From Trifolium pratense (lineage: Eukaryota > Streptophyta > Magnoliopsida > Fabales > Fabaceae), in NCBI RefSeq assembly GCF_020283565.1, contig NC_060060.1, positions 12,462,001 through 12,526,000 on the forward strand: DNA of 64,000 bases, written 5' to 3'. The notes beneath the pieces are model-generated. The model did no database searches. It was given only the letters and a program-made list of their open reading frames with translations, and was not told where the DNA came from. Made by a program: the position numbers and the translations under genes. How positions within the stretch are numbered: the first letter of the stretch is position 1; every line of letters begins with the position of its first letter. Below are positions 11,820 through 23,886 of this stretch, in pieces.

Positions 11820-12240
11820 GCATTGATGATTGGCGCAGAATTTAGTAGAGAAAATTACGGCTCGATCTCTCATAATTGCGATTGGGAGGAGGCTGAAATC
11901 ACTTAATGCCAGAACTGACTCTCAAACCAGATTATGCGGTCTAGTAGGCCGAATATTTGGTGGTGATTTTTGGTAGCCTAATTGCTAGAAATTCCACCTT
12001 AAAGGTGAAAAGTGAAGTGTCCGGAGTTTGAACCCCGGCTCATGTATATACAATGTGATGTTCTTAATGGCTAGAAATTCCACTTAAAGGTGAATAAGCG
12101 GAGTTATAGTTAGTTGGTTCAGTGATAATTGATGCTGAACTTGATAGGGAGAACCACGATTCGATCTTCCACAACAGCGATCGAGAGGGGATTATAATCA
12201 CTTTATGTTAAAACTAACTCCGAACCAAATTAAATCGATA
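11820..12240 (+). repeat. Cluster of SINE copies (family B, A, partial A, B)
   Basis: Family B copies at about 11820-11965 and 12112-12240 share a tRNA-like box A (gttggttcagtg) and box B (cgattcgatctt). They end in a conserved ...cacttaatgccagaactgac body. Between them lie a family A copy (11971-12050, with tagcctaattgctag and gaaccccgg) and a second partial A copy (about 12065-12103). Another B copy is at 33870-33995. tRNA-derived SINEs of this style are frequent in legumes. Confidence 0.6.
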
Positions 12241-12635
12241 CTTAAAGAAAGAAAAAAGTGTCAAAATATCATTTATAAGATGATAAAAATATGTTAGTAT
12301 TGTCCGATAGTTTGGACTAAAAATGTGAAAATTCAACAGGACATAGTACATTGCAGGTGTGATCATGTGCCAAATCTTTGACTAATTCAGCTTACAAGTC
12401 CCAAAGCTAAATGAGCACATGATTAGGTTTACATTGATTTTGATTATTCCTTGGGAGTCACGTGATGTGGAAGTGGAACGTGATTTATTTACAGTTGGTT
12501 GGTTGGCAGCTTTGGATGCTACTATTATTTCAGAGATTTACAATTGCTTTCAACTGATCATTGTTGATCAAACCAAGATAATCCAAGTGACTTTAGTTTA
12601 AAAGGACCGGTGAAAGATTAAAAATATGGCAAATG

Positions 12636-12807
12636 TTAACGAGTGTTTTCGGGACGCTCTTTAAGATCTTAAATAATAAATTTTTTATAGAATTTTTATG
12701 GAAATGTATAAAGTCAACGCATTGAAAATTATAATGTTTAACTTTTTGAATAAAAAATTTCTTTAAATAAAATACTTAAAAAATACTCCAAGAGCACTCG
12801 TTAGCAA
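12636..12807. mobile_element. Small foldback MITE
   Basis: The ends ttaacgagtgttttcggg and, inverted, ctaacgagtgctcttgg pair over roughly 30 bp around an AT-rich core. It resembles in style the foldback at 36936-37096. Confidence 0.6.
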
Positions 12808-12809
12808 GA

Positions 12810-13975
12810 CCCTATTGTAGTTGTAGCTAGTGATTTGGTGTGTGTGTGATAAGAAAATAGTACACATTTTGTTATTTAATTTTTTTTCTTTGCTAATTGC
12901 TAATAGTACACACTTTTCTAACAGTTGAAAAGTTTGAATGAACATTCATCATCTTTTTCATCATGTTCATCAACTTCTTCATTACATGATAACAAAATTA
13001 CATAAATTATATATTTTGTTTATCTCAATCTTATTTTAAATTAGAAAATTGAAATCTCCAATTTTCATTAAACCCTAAAATTCCCATATATAATCCTCAA
13101 AATTCGTAAAAATAAATCAACTCAAAAACAAATTCTGAATTTTAACTCATAATGAATGTTGTCTCAAAACCTTTGTTGTTCCATGTTTTCTATTTGCTAG
13201 CAAGTTCTCTCAAGCAGCAGCTACATGCTTGTTGAGTGAAGGAGTTATTGGGCATAACCCATGAGATTTTTGCGTTTCTCTAAGCAACTCCTTAGCCGTA
13301 TACAGTATACTGATATCACACTAACTTACTTGAATTTTTCTCTTTCCCCACCACTCTTTGTTACGAATTTTTTATTCAAGAAAAAAAAAATGGAAAAACG
13401 CATTTCGAAGTTTTTATTTAAGCACAAAAACAAAAATTCAGGGAGAGAAAAGAAATGGAGAAGGGGGGTCCATTTAACACTTTAAAAATTTAAATTTTTA
13501 TTTTTGAGACAAAACTCTTCTTTTATTTTCTTTAAGATAAAAGTGATCGACACACTTTCAAGATGTTGCCAAATCTAGTACAATTGCTACAATTATAAAA
13601 TATCGTCAATCACCAGTTTACAATCTAACTTGGTTGACATTCTAGACATTTGTATCTCACCTAACGAAATTATAGTTTCCTTCAAACCCAATGCTCTTGC
13701 TTCCATAGTCGAGGGTGTGTCTTCAAACCACATGGTCTATACTTTGAGAAATTGACCTCTATCATTCTCAATACACACGTACATACCAACTTCAAACCGT
13801 TGGTGTAACTCACTAAAACTTACAACATCGACGTTACACTTCACCTCTCTCTATTTTTTTTATAAGCACTTCACCTCTCCTTCTGATGGAGGCTGACACC
13901 AACAAACATTCAGACTAGAGAATTTCTTTCCACCCCCCAACATTTCTCGCGCGCCCTCGAAAATTAAAAAAATAC
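12810..13975. other. Intergenic stretch without a recognised gene
   Basis: The open frame at 13261-13485 is lysine-rich and low in complexity, with no family signature. Nothing else is supported. Confidence 0.5.
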
Positions 13976-13977
13976 CT

Positions 13978-14160
13978 CATCGCTATTTAAGTAGCGAGTG
14001 CTAAAGGGCCGAGAATATGAAAAAACAAAGTTTGCTACTTAAGTAGCGAACTCAGGGGACAAAATCTTAAAAAACATAGTTCATTACTTAAGTAGTAAAT
14101 TGTGTTTTCTTATATACTTTGCACCCTTTAATACTCGCTTGTATTTAAATAGTAAAGTCG
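13978..14160. repeat. Tandem array of palindromes, about 50 bp period
   Basis: Four palindromic cores occur at regular spacing: cgctatttaagtagcg centred near 13988, tgctacttaagtagcga near 14040, attacttaagtagtaaa near 14089 and a decayed gtatttaaatagtaaa near 14146. The intervening text is partly shared (aaa..aaca.agtt). The array ends about 280 bp before the TSR2 start codon, so it lies in or near that promoter. Confidence 0.7.
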
Positions 14161-14438
14161 AAAAGAAGAACTTTTTAAATCATCCAAAGTTTTTTTTTTT
14201 TTTTTGACATCAAAGATTATCTAAAGTATGTTGGGCCTTAATTCCCCATATGCTACTTAAACCCAACAGAGTGAAACATTGCCACGTCCACAAAACCCTC
14301 ATAACAGAATTCTACTGCCTTCATCATAGCTGCTGTTGCCGCGTCCACAAAACCCTCCGTCAGCAAAAGTAGCCGCCGCAACCACCTCTTCCATATTTAT
14401 CAATTTTCATCTCTCACTGTCACACTCGTCACGCTACT

Positions 14439-17244
14439 ATGGAAATATTCCAAGAAGGAATTGCTTTGGTTTTTAGCCGTTGGTCGGCACTCAGACTCGC
14501 CGTTGAAAACGAGTGGGGTGGCCGAAACTCTCACATCAAAGCTCAACAGTTCGCCGCCGATATATTTTCTTGGTTCACTCAATCCAGAGGTACTATTTAC
14601 TATTAATCACTTAATTCAATTCCTCTAGAAAAAATTCAATTTTTATTGGTTCACTCAATGTTTTTGCACAGACCCGCTTTATATTGATGACCTAGAAACG
14701 TTACTCGAAGAAGGTGCGCTTGAGTTCAATCTAGGGATTGAAGATGGCAGTGTTGAAGAGGTGGCAATTTTTTTTTTACTATAAAATTATTTATTTCCTT
14801 AATACTGCAAAGAATTGTGGTTAAGTGCATGTTTGGTATAACGGTAGGTTTGTCAAAATCACGGTGACACTTAGTGATTTTATAGAAGCTGCAAAGTATA
14901 GATTTTGTAAAATTACGGTGGCTCATTGTGATTCTGTCGAACTCACTTCAAATCAACAATTGCGACCTCAATTGCGGTCGTAGAGTCATAAAAGCATTGA
15001 TGTTGGTGACTTGTTGAAAATACATGCGCATGTATGTGACCACATTGTTCACTTGTTCTTACTTTTTATGTACATGTTGATGATTAGGTAGCTGAAGAAC
15101 TAATGATTATGCATGAAGAATGCTTGGCTGGTAATTTTGGGTCTGTTGAGCGTCTCAGGGAAGCTAGTCATAATCCAGCTAATTTTCCTCGTGCGGAACC
15201 GGTAAATTTTGGCAAAATGCATTTGGAATGGATATAAACTGTTTTATTATTATATTTGCAATGTAGAATTTGTGGGATTATGTGTTTGATTGATTTAGGT
15301 TTTCCAATTTCTACATGTTGGAGTATTTTAGGAGAAAAGAATATTAAATTATTACTTGATGTGATGCATGATTTGGTTGTGTTTTATTCTATAATTCTGC
15401 ATGCTATATCTATAAGACTGAGTAATGTGGTGCTGTCTCACAGTAGTATATGATATTGGGTTTGATTAAAAGAGAGTGCAAACTTTACTCAGTTCTCTAT
15501 GATACAATAGTCTCATTGGTATCTTTTTGTGCTCCAGAAATTTGGCTTTTATGCTATATATGAATAGTCAATTGAAAAATCTTCAAGCCTTATTATAGTT
15601 GCATAACATTTGTCAGTATTCTGTTTCCTTCCTTGGTACATCACATTTGTCATCCATGGAGGTTGGAGTGCTGGAATATATTCACAAATAAGCTTAGACT
15701 TATTGTATTTCTCTATATTAGAAAAAGGGGTAAAAGTTACCGTGCTTCTTGCGAGTAGGAATTGATATGTTCGTTACTTTCACTTATAGAAACAGTGAAG
15801 ATATACGAATGTTTGTAGTTACTGTAGTATTAAGATTAACATTCACAAAGGCACTCTTCTGTCAACATAATGTTAGAAAATTTGTCTGTACCATACTAAC
15901 ATTTCCTACCAGATTTGAGATTTCCCTCCCATAATCTTCCTCACGTCAATTCCCTCTCCTATGTGTTTAACTGACACGCTTCTAAATCCTCCCATGTTTC
16001 ACTTCCTCCCCTTTTGCCAAACACCTCTAGCATCTTTGATATACACTTTGCTAAACTTAGGTTTTAAGCCAAATAAGCTACTTGAGCTGTTGACACTTGA
16101 TCCATTCTGGTTATTGAAAGTCACATTGAGTAATCTAATGAAAGTTATAATCTTTTCTACATGATATTTGTGTAATGATATAAACTACTCTTGTGCACCG
16201 TGTTAAAAAGAAATGATCAACTTTAGGGACTGCTTGATCCCTGGATTAAACGTTGTTGATTGGATTACTTATATGTATTAAGCATTTAATTTTAGAATGT
16301 AAAAAGAAACGGATTAAATTTTATGATCTTATTAGGATTTGTGCCATCTTAGAGTATGGTTCTATTAGGATGTTCGGCTTTATTGAGTATTTCGGTCTAT
16401 AGAGAGGTCTTCACTGCAAAAGTTTGAGTTGTCGTTGCACCCTTGCTTAAAGGAATATTTAAAGTTTTATGAGGTTGGGATGGGAGGATATCCTGTCAAG
16501 AAAAACACTCAGAATACTCGTACTCCATTAAAAATCTACTCATGCTTCCTTGCCTGCATTCTAGCTTACCCAGTTTTTACGCCGTTATTTCTTTTTAATT
16601 CCTGGTCATCAGTCCATCACCCTCACTCCTCCCCTCCAAAAACCAGTTTATATCACAAACCCTTAATTAGATGGAAATGTTCTATAAGTGAACTTAATAA
16701 ACATTGTGTAATTATAACTTTCATTGTTCTATGTAGCCAATCACAACATGTAGGAAAGAATGTGGTTGTTGATTTTCATATGAACAACATTTATGTTAAT
16801 TTCTTTACATGGGACTAAATGATAGCAATTGTAAATTTGCCAACAATGTTAACTCATGTTTGGTTAATTGGTGTACATATTTCTTCTTGATTACACAATT
16901 AGATACTTTCCTTGAATTAAATGAAACATTTTTTGTGCTAGCTTGCGAATGGCAACGAAGACGACGATGATTCTGATGAAAACATTATTGAGGATGATGT
17001 TTCAGCAAACATGGATGTGGATATTCAACAATCCATATCTAACTTGAATTCCATGAACAATACAGTTAATGAGCCTCAACCAACGGTTGCAGGTGAAGCA
17101 GACACGGACATTCAAAATTCCGAATCTAACTTGAATTCCATGAACAATACAGTTAATGAGCATCAACCAAATGTTGCAGATGAAGCAGATGATGGATGGA
17201 CTACTGTCTCCAGGAGGAGAAATAATGGTAGAAGAATTAGATGA
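14439..17244 (+). CDS. TSR2: TSR2-like pre-rRNA processing protein, 4 coding exons
   Basis: The exons are 14439-14589, 14672-14760, 15088-15201 and 16942-17244, all with GT..AG borders and consistent phases, giving 218 residues. Residues 1-105 match the TSR2 family: FQEGIALVFSRWSALRLAVE, then WF, then LEEGALEFNLGIEDGSVEEVA, then MIMHEECLAGNF. An acidic linker (NEDDDDSDE) follows. The C terminus has DGWTTVSRRR, also typical of plant TSR2. In yeast, Tsr2 chaperones ribosomal protein eS26 to pre-40S particles; the same role is inferred here. Stop codons upstream in frame fix the start at 14439. The acidic tail contains a direct duplication (about residues 143-164 and 172-193, both with SNLNSMNNTVNE). 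Intron 3 is 1.74 kb and holds no recognised gene. Confidence 0.92.
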
Positions 17245-17739
17245 AAAACATTTATATTATTAATTTTTAATGATATGTGTAGGCTCCAATACTTTGCTAT
17301 GTTTGTAAGCCATTTCAAGCCTTATTGAGTTGTGTAATTGTGATTTATGCAAACTTTTTGTTTACTTATTTAAAAGATTCCATTCTATGACATGGATATC
17401 TATATGAAATTGAAAACAGATAAGTTGAGTGAATGATTTTTGAGAATGTTGCATCACTTTTTTTCCTCATACATTTCAATACTTTGTATAACAGGGGACA
17501 CCCTTAACTCATGAGGGTTGAGACTTGAGATCCCTACTCTCCAGTCTCCTTCAAAACCCGTGATATATATATATACTTTATCATTTTCCCCTAGTTTTCT
17601 TAAAAAAATAAAAGAAATTTTAAATTTCTTCCATCCACACCTATACAACAATGTTTAGTCAGAAGGCATCTCATAGGTTCCCCGTTGCTACTTTGGTTAA
17701 ATCAGCTATGTTTTTTTAGTTGTTTACGATATTTCAGAT

Positions 17740-17931
17740 ATGGATACTCCTCATGGTTCTTCCACTTATGCGAAGTCAAAAATTGCACATAAAGTTGTGG
17801 ATCCTGCCGTTGGTGTGAAGTCAAACATTGCAACCATTCCATCAATGGGAGAATCCACAATTTCAGCTACAGTGTCTGACTTTTCATCAACGGAAGAATC
17901 ATTCACATCTAAAACAACGATAATAGTTTAA
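17740..17931 (+). other. Orphan 63-codon open frame with splice-like upstream context
   Basis: The frame reads MDTPHGSSTYAKSKIAHKVV and is Ser/Thr-rich at its end. It is preceded by an acceptor-like gatatttcag. No family is recognised. It could be a relic exon of a lost gene or of a transposon, or chance. A 56 bp hairpin follows 25 bp after its stop. Confidence 0.25.
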
Positions 17932-17956
17932 GAAAATATAATTGTCTCAGGAAAGA

Positions 17957-18012
17957 CATGTTTCAAATTCTAGAATTCAGAAATAGATTTTGAATTTTAG
18001 AATTCAAACATG
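17957..18012. repeat. Inverted repeat (hairpin), about 22 bp arms
   Basis: The arm catgtttcaaattctagaat pairs with attttagaattcaaacatg around a short gaaatagat-type loop. Its function is unknown. It may be a small foldback remnant. Confidence 0.55.
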
Positions 18013-19629
18013 CAAAATTCTAAAATTTCATACATGTATAAGGCGCGTTTGATTCTATAATCCTAATAGACTACTTTTATAAAGTTAGGATGGGCGCGAA
18101 ACGTTTAGGCGAATGTAAAAGAGATTCACTTACAAAACATATGATCACTTGTCGAAAAAACAAACAATACCAATCTACCATTCTCAATTTGAAAAAAAAA
18201 AAGAAAAAGAAAAAATTGATACTCTCTTTTGAAGAATTTACTTGAAACTACTGCACCTAAGGCCCATACTCCCACAAATCATATATTCACATGTAATTCT
18301 AAAAGGATCTTTTAATTATTTCAATTAAATTAAACAATAAAAATAATTAATTTTTAACTATGTAAATTTAATTTATTTGTCTAATATTATTTTTGTTAAC
18401 TAAAATATTAATTTAAAGTTTAGTAAAATTATTTACATGTTATAATTAAATTAAAACATTTCTAGAAATTAAATTATTGATGAAATATCTTCTATTTATT
18501 TTATTTTATTTCATCTAATAAATTTTTTAAAACTTCTTCAAACCCAACCCCACAAAATCTGTTTGTCAACAGAGCACCCCCCAGCCTCATTTATTGAAAA
18601 AGTATGGAAGCACAACACCGCAATCCCACAATTTTAAAAAATCAACGGCCATAATTAAAGAACTTTTTCAACCATATACATCAATGTTTTGAATAATTCT
18701 TGTCACATTAAGAGAAAAGTCTCTAATACTTGTATTTTCTCTTTAAATAATTTTGAAGTTTGGAGTGGATAGTACTATTCTTTAGACGGCAGTTTCTATG
18801 ATGTTGGTGACAGAAAGGAGGATGAAAAAGAAATAAAACCAAACATATGATATGATATAACTATATATATAAGTGGTGCATTATTAACCAAAATAAATAT
18901 AAATGGTGCATTATTAATTAGAGATGGTGTTTTTTATAAGCTAAGATGGAATTATTTGAGATGGTGAAACTAGGATTTGGGGACAAAATCATGAACCGTA
19001 ACATGTACTACAAGTGAAACATCTTTTATGTTTGTTATATATTGAGGCATTCAACTAGACAACTAATATATTTTTTTGACACAAGGCATTAAAATAATTA
19101 TTAATATTAATATGGACAACCTATCATTTTCTGAAATAAAGCATGCAATATGAATTCGTAATTCCTTTGAACACAAACTTATCCTAGAGCGTAACGTGTG
19201 TGGACAGAGATACTAATATGCTTCCTAAATCATAATTTCTTAAATCCTAATTATTCCAAAATGAAAGATGTTATGGACTTAATTCCTCTATGATATATAA
19301 AAAAAACAAAAATGTTATTTACTTGTTTCGTGGTTGAACTCTGTATTATTGACAATCTATTTTCTTGAGAATTAGAGGATTAAAAAAAATAAAATAAAAG
19401 ATGCCATTTTATTTTTTTTACAAAATGAAAGATTTTATTTGAACATCTTAAAATTGTCAACGTATTTGACACCATACAAATGCATCATTTATACTATTTA
19501 TTCAGAGAAAGAAAAAAAAAAACCTAATAAAAAAAAATGAAATTATATCTATAGGATATAATTATACAATGTGGGATAATTTTATACTATACGTTAATAA
19601 TCACCATGTTTCTCGCCACATTACATTAA

Positions 19630-19680
19630 TTGATTGTATTTGATTAGCAATGATTCATCAATGACTAATCAAATACAATA
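19630..19680. repeat. Palindromic foldback
   Basis: The arms tgtatttgattag and ctaatcaaataca pair across a short centre (caatgattcatcaatga). Looser complementarity extends outward to about 19560-19740. It is probably the core of a small MITE. Confidence 0.55.
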
Positions 19681-20784
19681 ATAGTCTAATACTTAATATG
19701 ACATGACAAATTGATAATTGTGTAAAACTATTTTACAATGTCAATCATCTCCATTAAACTCAAACTGTTCTCCAAAAACTATTTTTGTGCTGGAACCGTT
19801 AGAGTCATGTGTGGTGGTGATATTGGGGTCTGATGGTGGTCTTGGTGGGATATGAACTTGTTTTTTGTCTTCTTTTCTTGATTTCTTCTATTTCTCTATT
19901 TTTGGCCGTTTGGTGTTTTGGGCATTGGTGGCTCTCAATCTAGTCTGAGGATGTCTTAGGAGTTTTTTATATATGAGTTCACTGTATTTTTATTTTTATT
20001 TAGAGAATTAGTAATTCTTGTACTCCCTTTTATGGATTCTCTTTAGTATATTCTTTCTCACCTTTTTTTTACTCTCTTTAGTATATTTTTTCTCTCCTAT
20101 AAAAAAATTTTTCGGCAGTCTCTTTTCATTTGAGCGATTTTGACATTTATGCTTTTCTTATTTGTAATCGGTAGGCCACTTGAACTTTTCTCATAATTTT
20201 ATGTTGAAATAACATAACTTATTGATGTTGCCAAACTCAAATTTTAACTTTTTAAAAAAATGTAAAACAAAAAATGCCAAATAAGTTTATACACGTGAAA
20301 GGAGAAGGAAGTTACCACTTCACATGCAATGACCTGATTATTTGATTTTGCATGCATACTTCTTATGGTAATGTTAATGTCGGCTGTAAATTTACTCCTT
20401 ATAATTTCTTTTTCTGAAAAGTGTATATTGACATTAATCATGTATATCTCTACTAGCTTCTCAAAAAAAAAAAAAAAAGTATATCTCTACTAATTCAAGA
20501 AGTCTAACGCCATTTTAAATTTAATCATATGCAGCTATATTAAATTTTCACATCACCTTTTTTATACTTTTCTAAGATATGTATGTGTATTCATGAATAT
20601 ATTATAATTAAGCACCCAATACTAAAATAATATTAACAAAATTAAAAAATGATTATGATGATAATTTTAGGGTACATATTTGTGAATATCTGACCAGTAT
20701 CGGTATCTGATACATATAGTCTGTTTTTAGAGTATTATGGACTCCATATATTTTTTATTTTTTTATTTTTATTTTGTCAAATAA

Positions 20785-20850
20785 TTTAGTGGCTATAAAT
20801 TCCACATGTATAAGTGGGATGATTGAAGTTTGAACTATTTTTTTCAAAGG
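20785..20850 (+). repeat. SINE family A fragment
   Basis: Text such as ttagtggctataaattccac followed by ataagtggga and ttgaagtttgaact matches the start and box B zone of family A, in decayed form. Confidence 0.4.
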
Positions 20851-21839
20851 AAACAAAGATCTTCACTTAGAATGGTGTCTTATATATATAGATTATTTAT
20901 TACCTAACCCATGCATCATTTTTACGTAAAACCACTCAAGTTATCATCACTCAGTCGCTGTCATTAATGTTGATTGTTTCTAACTCAAAACATTATAGGA
21001 TGGAAAGATTAATTAAATGATAAGAATAAATATAATGAATAAAAAACAAGAGAGACATGCAAGATTAACCAATGATATGTTGAGCAAGGTTTGGATGTAA
21101 TAATCAGACTGGCTCAATGTTTCATTGAGGATATATATGAGGAAGTTTAAGCAAAGAATTTAAATGTAATCATGATGCAAGCTTTGCATCTAATTTGGTC
21201 ATTATCCTTGAACTCTTAACAATTAATTAATTAATAAATGACAACTAAGTTGAATTGCTATTATATATATACGACAATTTAGCTGAGAGTTGAGGAAGAC
21301 ATATCAAAACATATTAACTTTGAAAATTAGCTAGTATACAATCCTTTCAAACTCATGGAACTGTGGCAACTAGAAGAAAATAAATATCTATTTCCCTACC
21401 TTGTTGCTTGCTTGAGAAATAGAGCAAAAATGGTAGGTTTTGTTCTTAAGTAAAGAAAGCTGGGAAAACAACATCATATCTTTTCCATAAACTGATAATT
21501 AATAAACAAAATTACTGGTAGGTTTTGTTCTTACATTATTTTTCAAAAAAAAAACTCTTATATTAAATGATTATATTAAATGATAGTATAAAGTTTGAAG
21601 CTCAAAACATAAATTTAAAAGTTAAGACTTACCGCAACTGATTTTCTAGAGTTAAGTTAGGTCACTTACTAAGATGATATATTCTTTCTTTTTTTGTTAC
21701 AAGATGATATACTCCTTCTGATCTTAAATATTATAATATTTTTTTTGTACGTAATATCATAAACATTTATTTGACAAAAAAATCTTCTTAAATATAAGCT
21801 TATTTAATAAACACATTAATTAACTGCTGTCTCTATGAT

Positions 21840-22450
21840 CATTTTCAATATTTCTCTGTATGGTAATCTTACTTCAATGTATTCAGGTCTTACAAATCAT
21901 TTTGTATTTCAAAAGCTTTTAATGTGCAAAACCATCTTCCTAAAGCCTCTGTCATTACTGAAATTATTTGGCAACCTCTCCCTCTCAGGTAGGTTAAGTG
22001 TAACTCAAATGGTGCTTCCAAGGATAACCCTGACCCTTCTGCATGTGGTGGTATCTTTAGAGACAATCAAACTAATGATGTAGGGTTTGCTTCCAATCTG
22101 GGTGTGTTAGCGACACTTTCTACTGTGTTTATTGGTGCAATTACTGCTACATGAGATTGCTCACAATAGAAGTTGGAATAATCTTTGGCTGGAGTGTAAT
22201 TCCAAGCTCGCTTTCAAGTAAGAAACCGTTGGAACAATTGCTTACATCTGGTGAGAAGTATGTATTTTGTTGTCACTCACATATCTATAAGGAAGGAAAT
22301 CAGGTTGTAGACAAGCTATAGCTAATTTAGGCCTTACTATTAATGATAGATTATAGTCTGATAATTGCCCCTTTATTTTTAGGAGTGACCTTGTTAGAAA
22401 AAGACTTGGTTCACCTAATTTTATTTTCTTAACCTTGGGGAAAGGTTTGT
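21840..22450 (+). pseudogene. Decayed LINE-type RNase H domain fragment
   Basis: With frameshifts, the plus strand reads VKCNSNGASKDNPDPSACGG then IFRDNQTNDVGFASNLGV, the usual start of the plant non-LTR retrotransposon RNase H domain (CN-DGAS-GNPG-A--GG-IFRD). Further on it reads CHSHIYKEGNQVVDKL, the typical HI-RE-N-VAD-LA end. Stops and frame changes show it is dead. No reverse transcriptase part is left. Confidence 0.75.
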
Positions 22451-22559
22451 TTGTTTCTCCTTTGTAACTCTTTTTCATTTTATATTATATTTCTAGAAGT
22501 TGCCCTCTATGGCTTTTGTCTTTTGTTTTTAAAAAAAAAACACACATTAATTAACTACA

Positions 22560-23880
22560 CTTCCATCTTTTTATAATAAGACGAGAGTGAAAAGAGCAAT
22601 AGGTTTTTATATTTAAAGATAGATAAAGTATATTAGATTCAAATTTTAAGACTCATTGAATCACCATTATTAAATAATGCTCTAAATATTTAATCATGAT
22701 CAGGATTCGGTGGTGTCAAGAGTTCCACCTTAAATGATAGGATCATGTTAATTGAGACACTAGTTAAAAAAATTTAAAAAGATAAATTTTACATAAAAAA
22801 GAACATTTTTATATTTTTAGAAATATACTATACAAGTTTTAAAATTGTTTTACTATGTTTGTTTTTTTTTTTTAACTAGTGCCCATAAATTACTAGTTAG
22901 TATTTTTCTAAATCATATATAAGGCTGGAACGTATATATATAAATTTATGAGTGGGACATATTAAGCTGTTTTTTTTTAGAGTTATGTTGGATTTAACCT
23001 AAATTCTAAAATTATTATTACATCGTTTGTTTTGAGTATGAACACTACGACGTGTATATATAACTAGTTCACCAAACACGACAACAACATCATCCATATC
23101 GATTAATAATATATGGCTACATTTTCTTCCCTATTCTATTTACTATTTAGAATATGATTATTTCTTTGGGCATTGACAAACAAATGACAATATAAGTCTA
23201 TGATTTTAATTATTCAGAAAAAGTCTATGATTTTATTTCGGCCATAAATACGTGTTAGCAAACGTAGGGCCAATTTAAGGGTAAGGAAATTCAAGTAAGA
23301 ACTTTAGGTATCGGAAAAAAATAAAATAAAAAATTATTAAGGAAAAGAGGTCCTTATAAATCATAAATCATAAGCTCGTCTGTTTAAATCAAGAAAAAAA
23401 TTCATAAAGATTTTTAAGAATTTTAAGAATTTTTTTATAAAAATGAGACAACAATTTTACAACTTTTCAAAAATTCAAACAATTATAACATTCAAATTGA
23501 AACTAAAATTAATAAAATCTTATTTTAAATCAACAACGTCACAACAAAGATTAAATGTACTGACTTTTTCATCAATTTAAAAAGAAATGTAAAAAAAAGT
23601 ATTATGATAAAAAGAAATGTAAAAAAAAAGTATTATGATAAAGAAAATATAATAAATGATTTTGGTTTGGAAATTTGTATTCTTAACATGTGTCCTTGGT
23701 GCACATGTTTAACATAGTGTTATTCTCTAGTTGTCATTTGACAATGATCGTAGTTTTTTCTCCGGTTTAGAGTTTCCATGTTATATTCTTGTATTTTTAT
23801 TGTATTCTTTTATTTTATCCATGTTTGATTTTCCCAACATCTGGTATCAAAGATTTTGGTTCGATTCAGGGATGAAGTTC
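22560..23880. other. Intergenic stretch with repeat remnants
   Basis: The part at about 23270-23480 shares strings such as aaaaatgagacaacaa and attcaaacaatta with 62800-63000, so both are copies of an unnamed dispersed repeat. The segment at 23686-23720 resembles the arm of the foldback at 36936-37096. No gene is seen. Confidence 0.45.
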
Positions 23881-23886
23881 TTATCC

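Larger units (their letters stand above)
18040..21830. other. Gene-free AT-rich intergenic region
   Basis: No exon set could be built on either strand. The region holds a perfect-looking foldback at 19630-19680, a SINE fragment near 20790-20845 and many A/T runs. Promoter-like TATA strings are common but none can be tied to a gene. Confidence 0.55.

Noticed and set aside
16429..16818. 129-codon plus-strand frame
   Set aside because: It lies within TSR2 intron 3, with no family similarity and no splice partners in phase.
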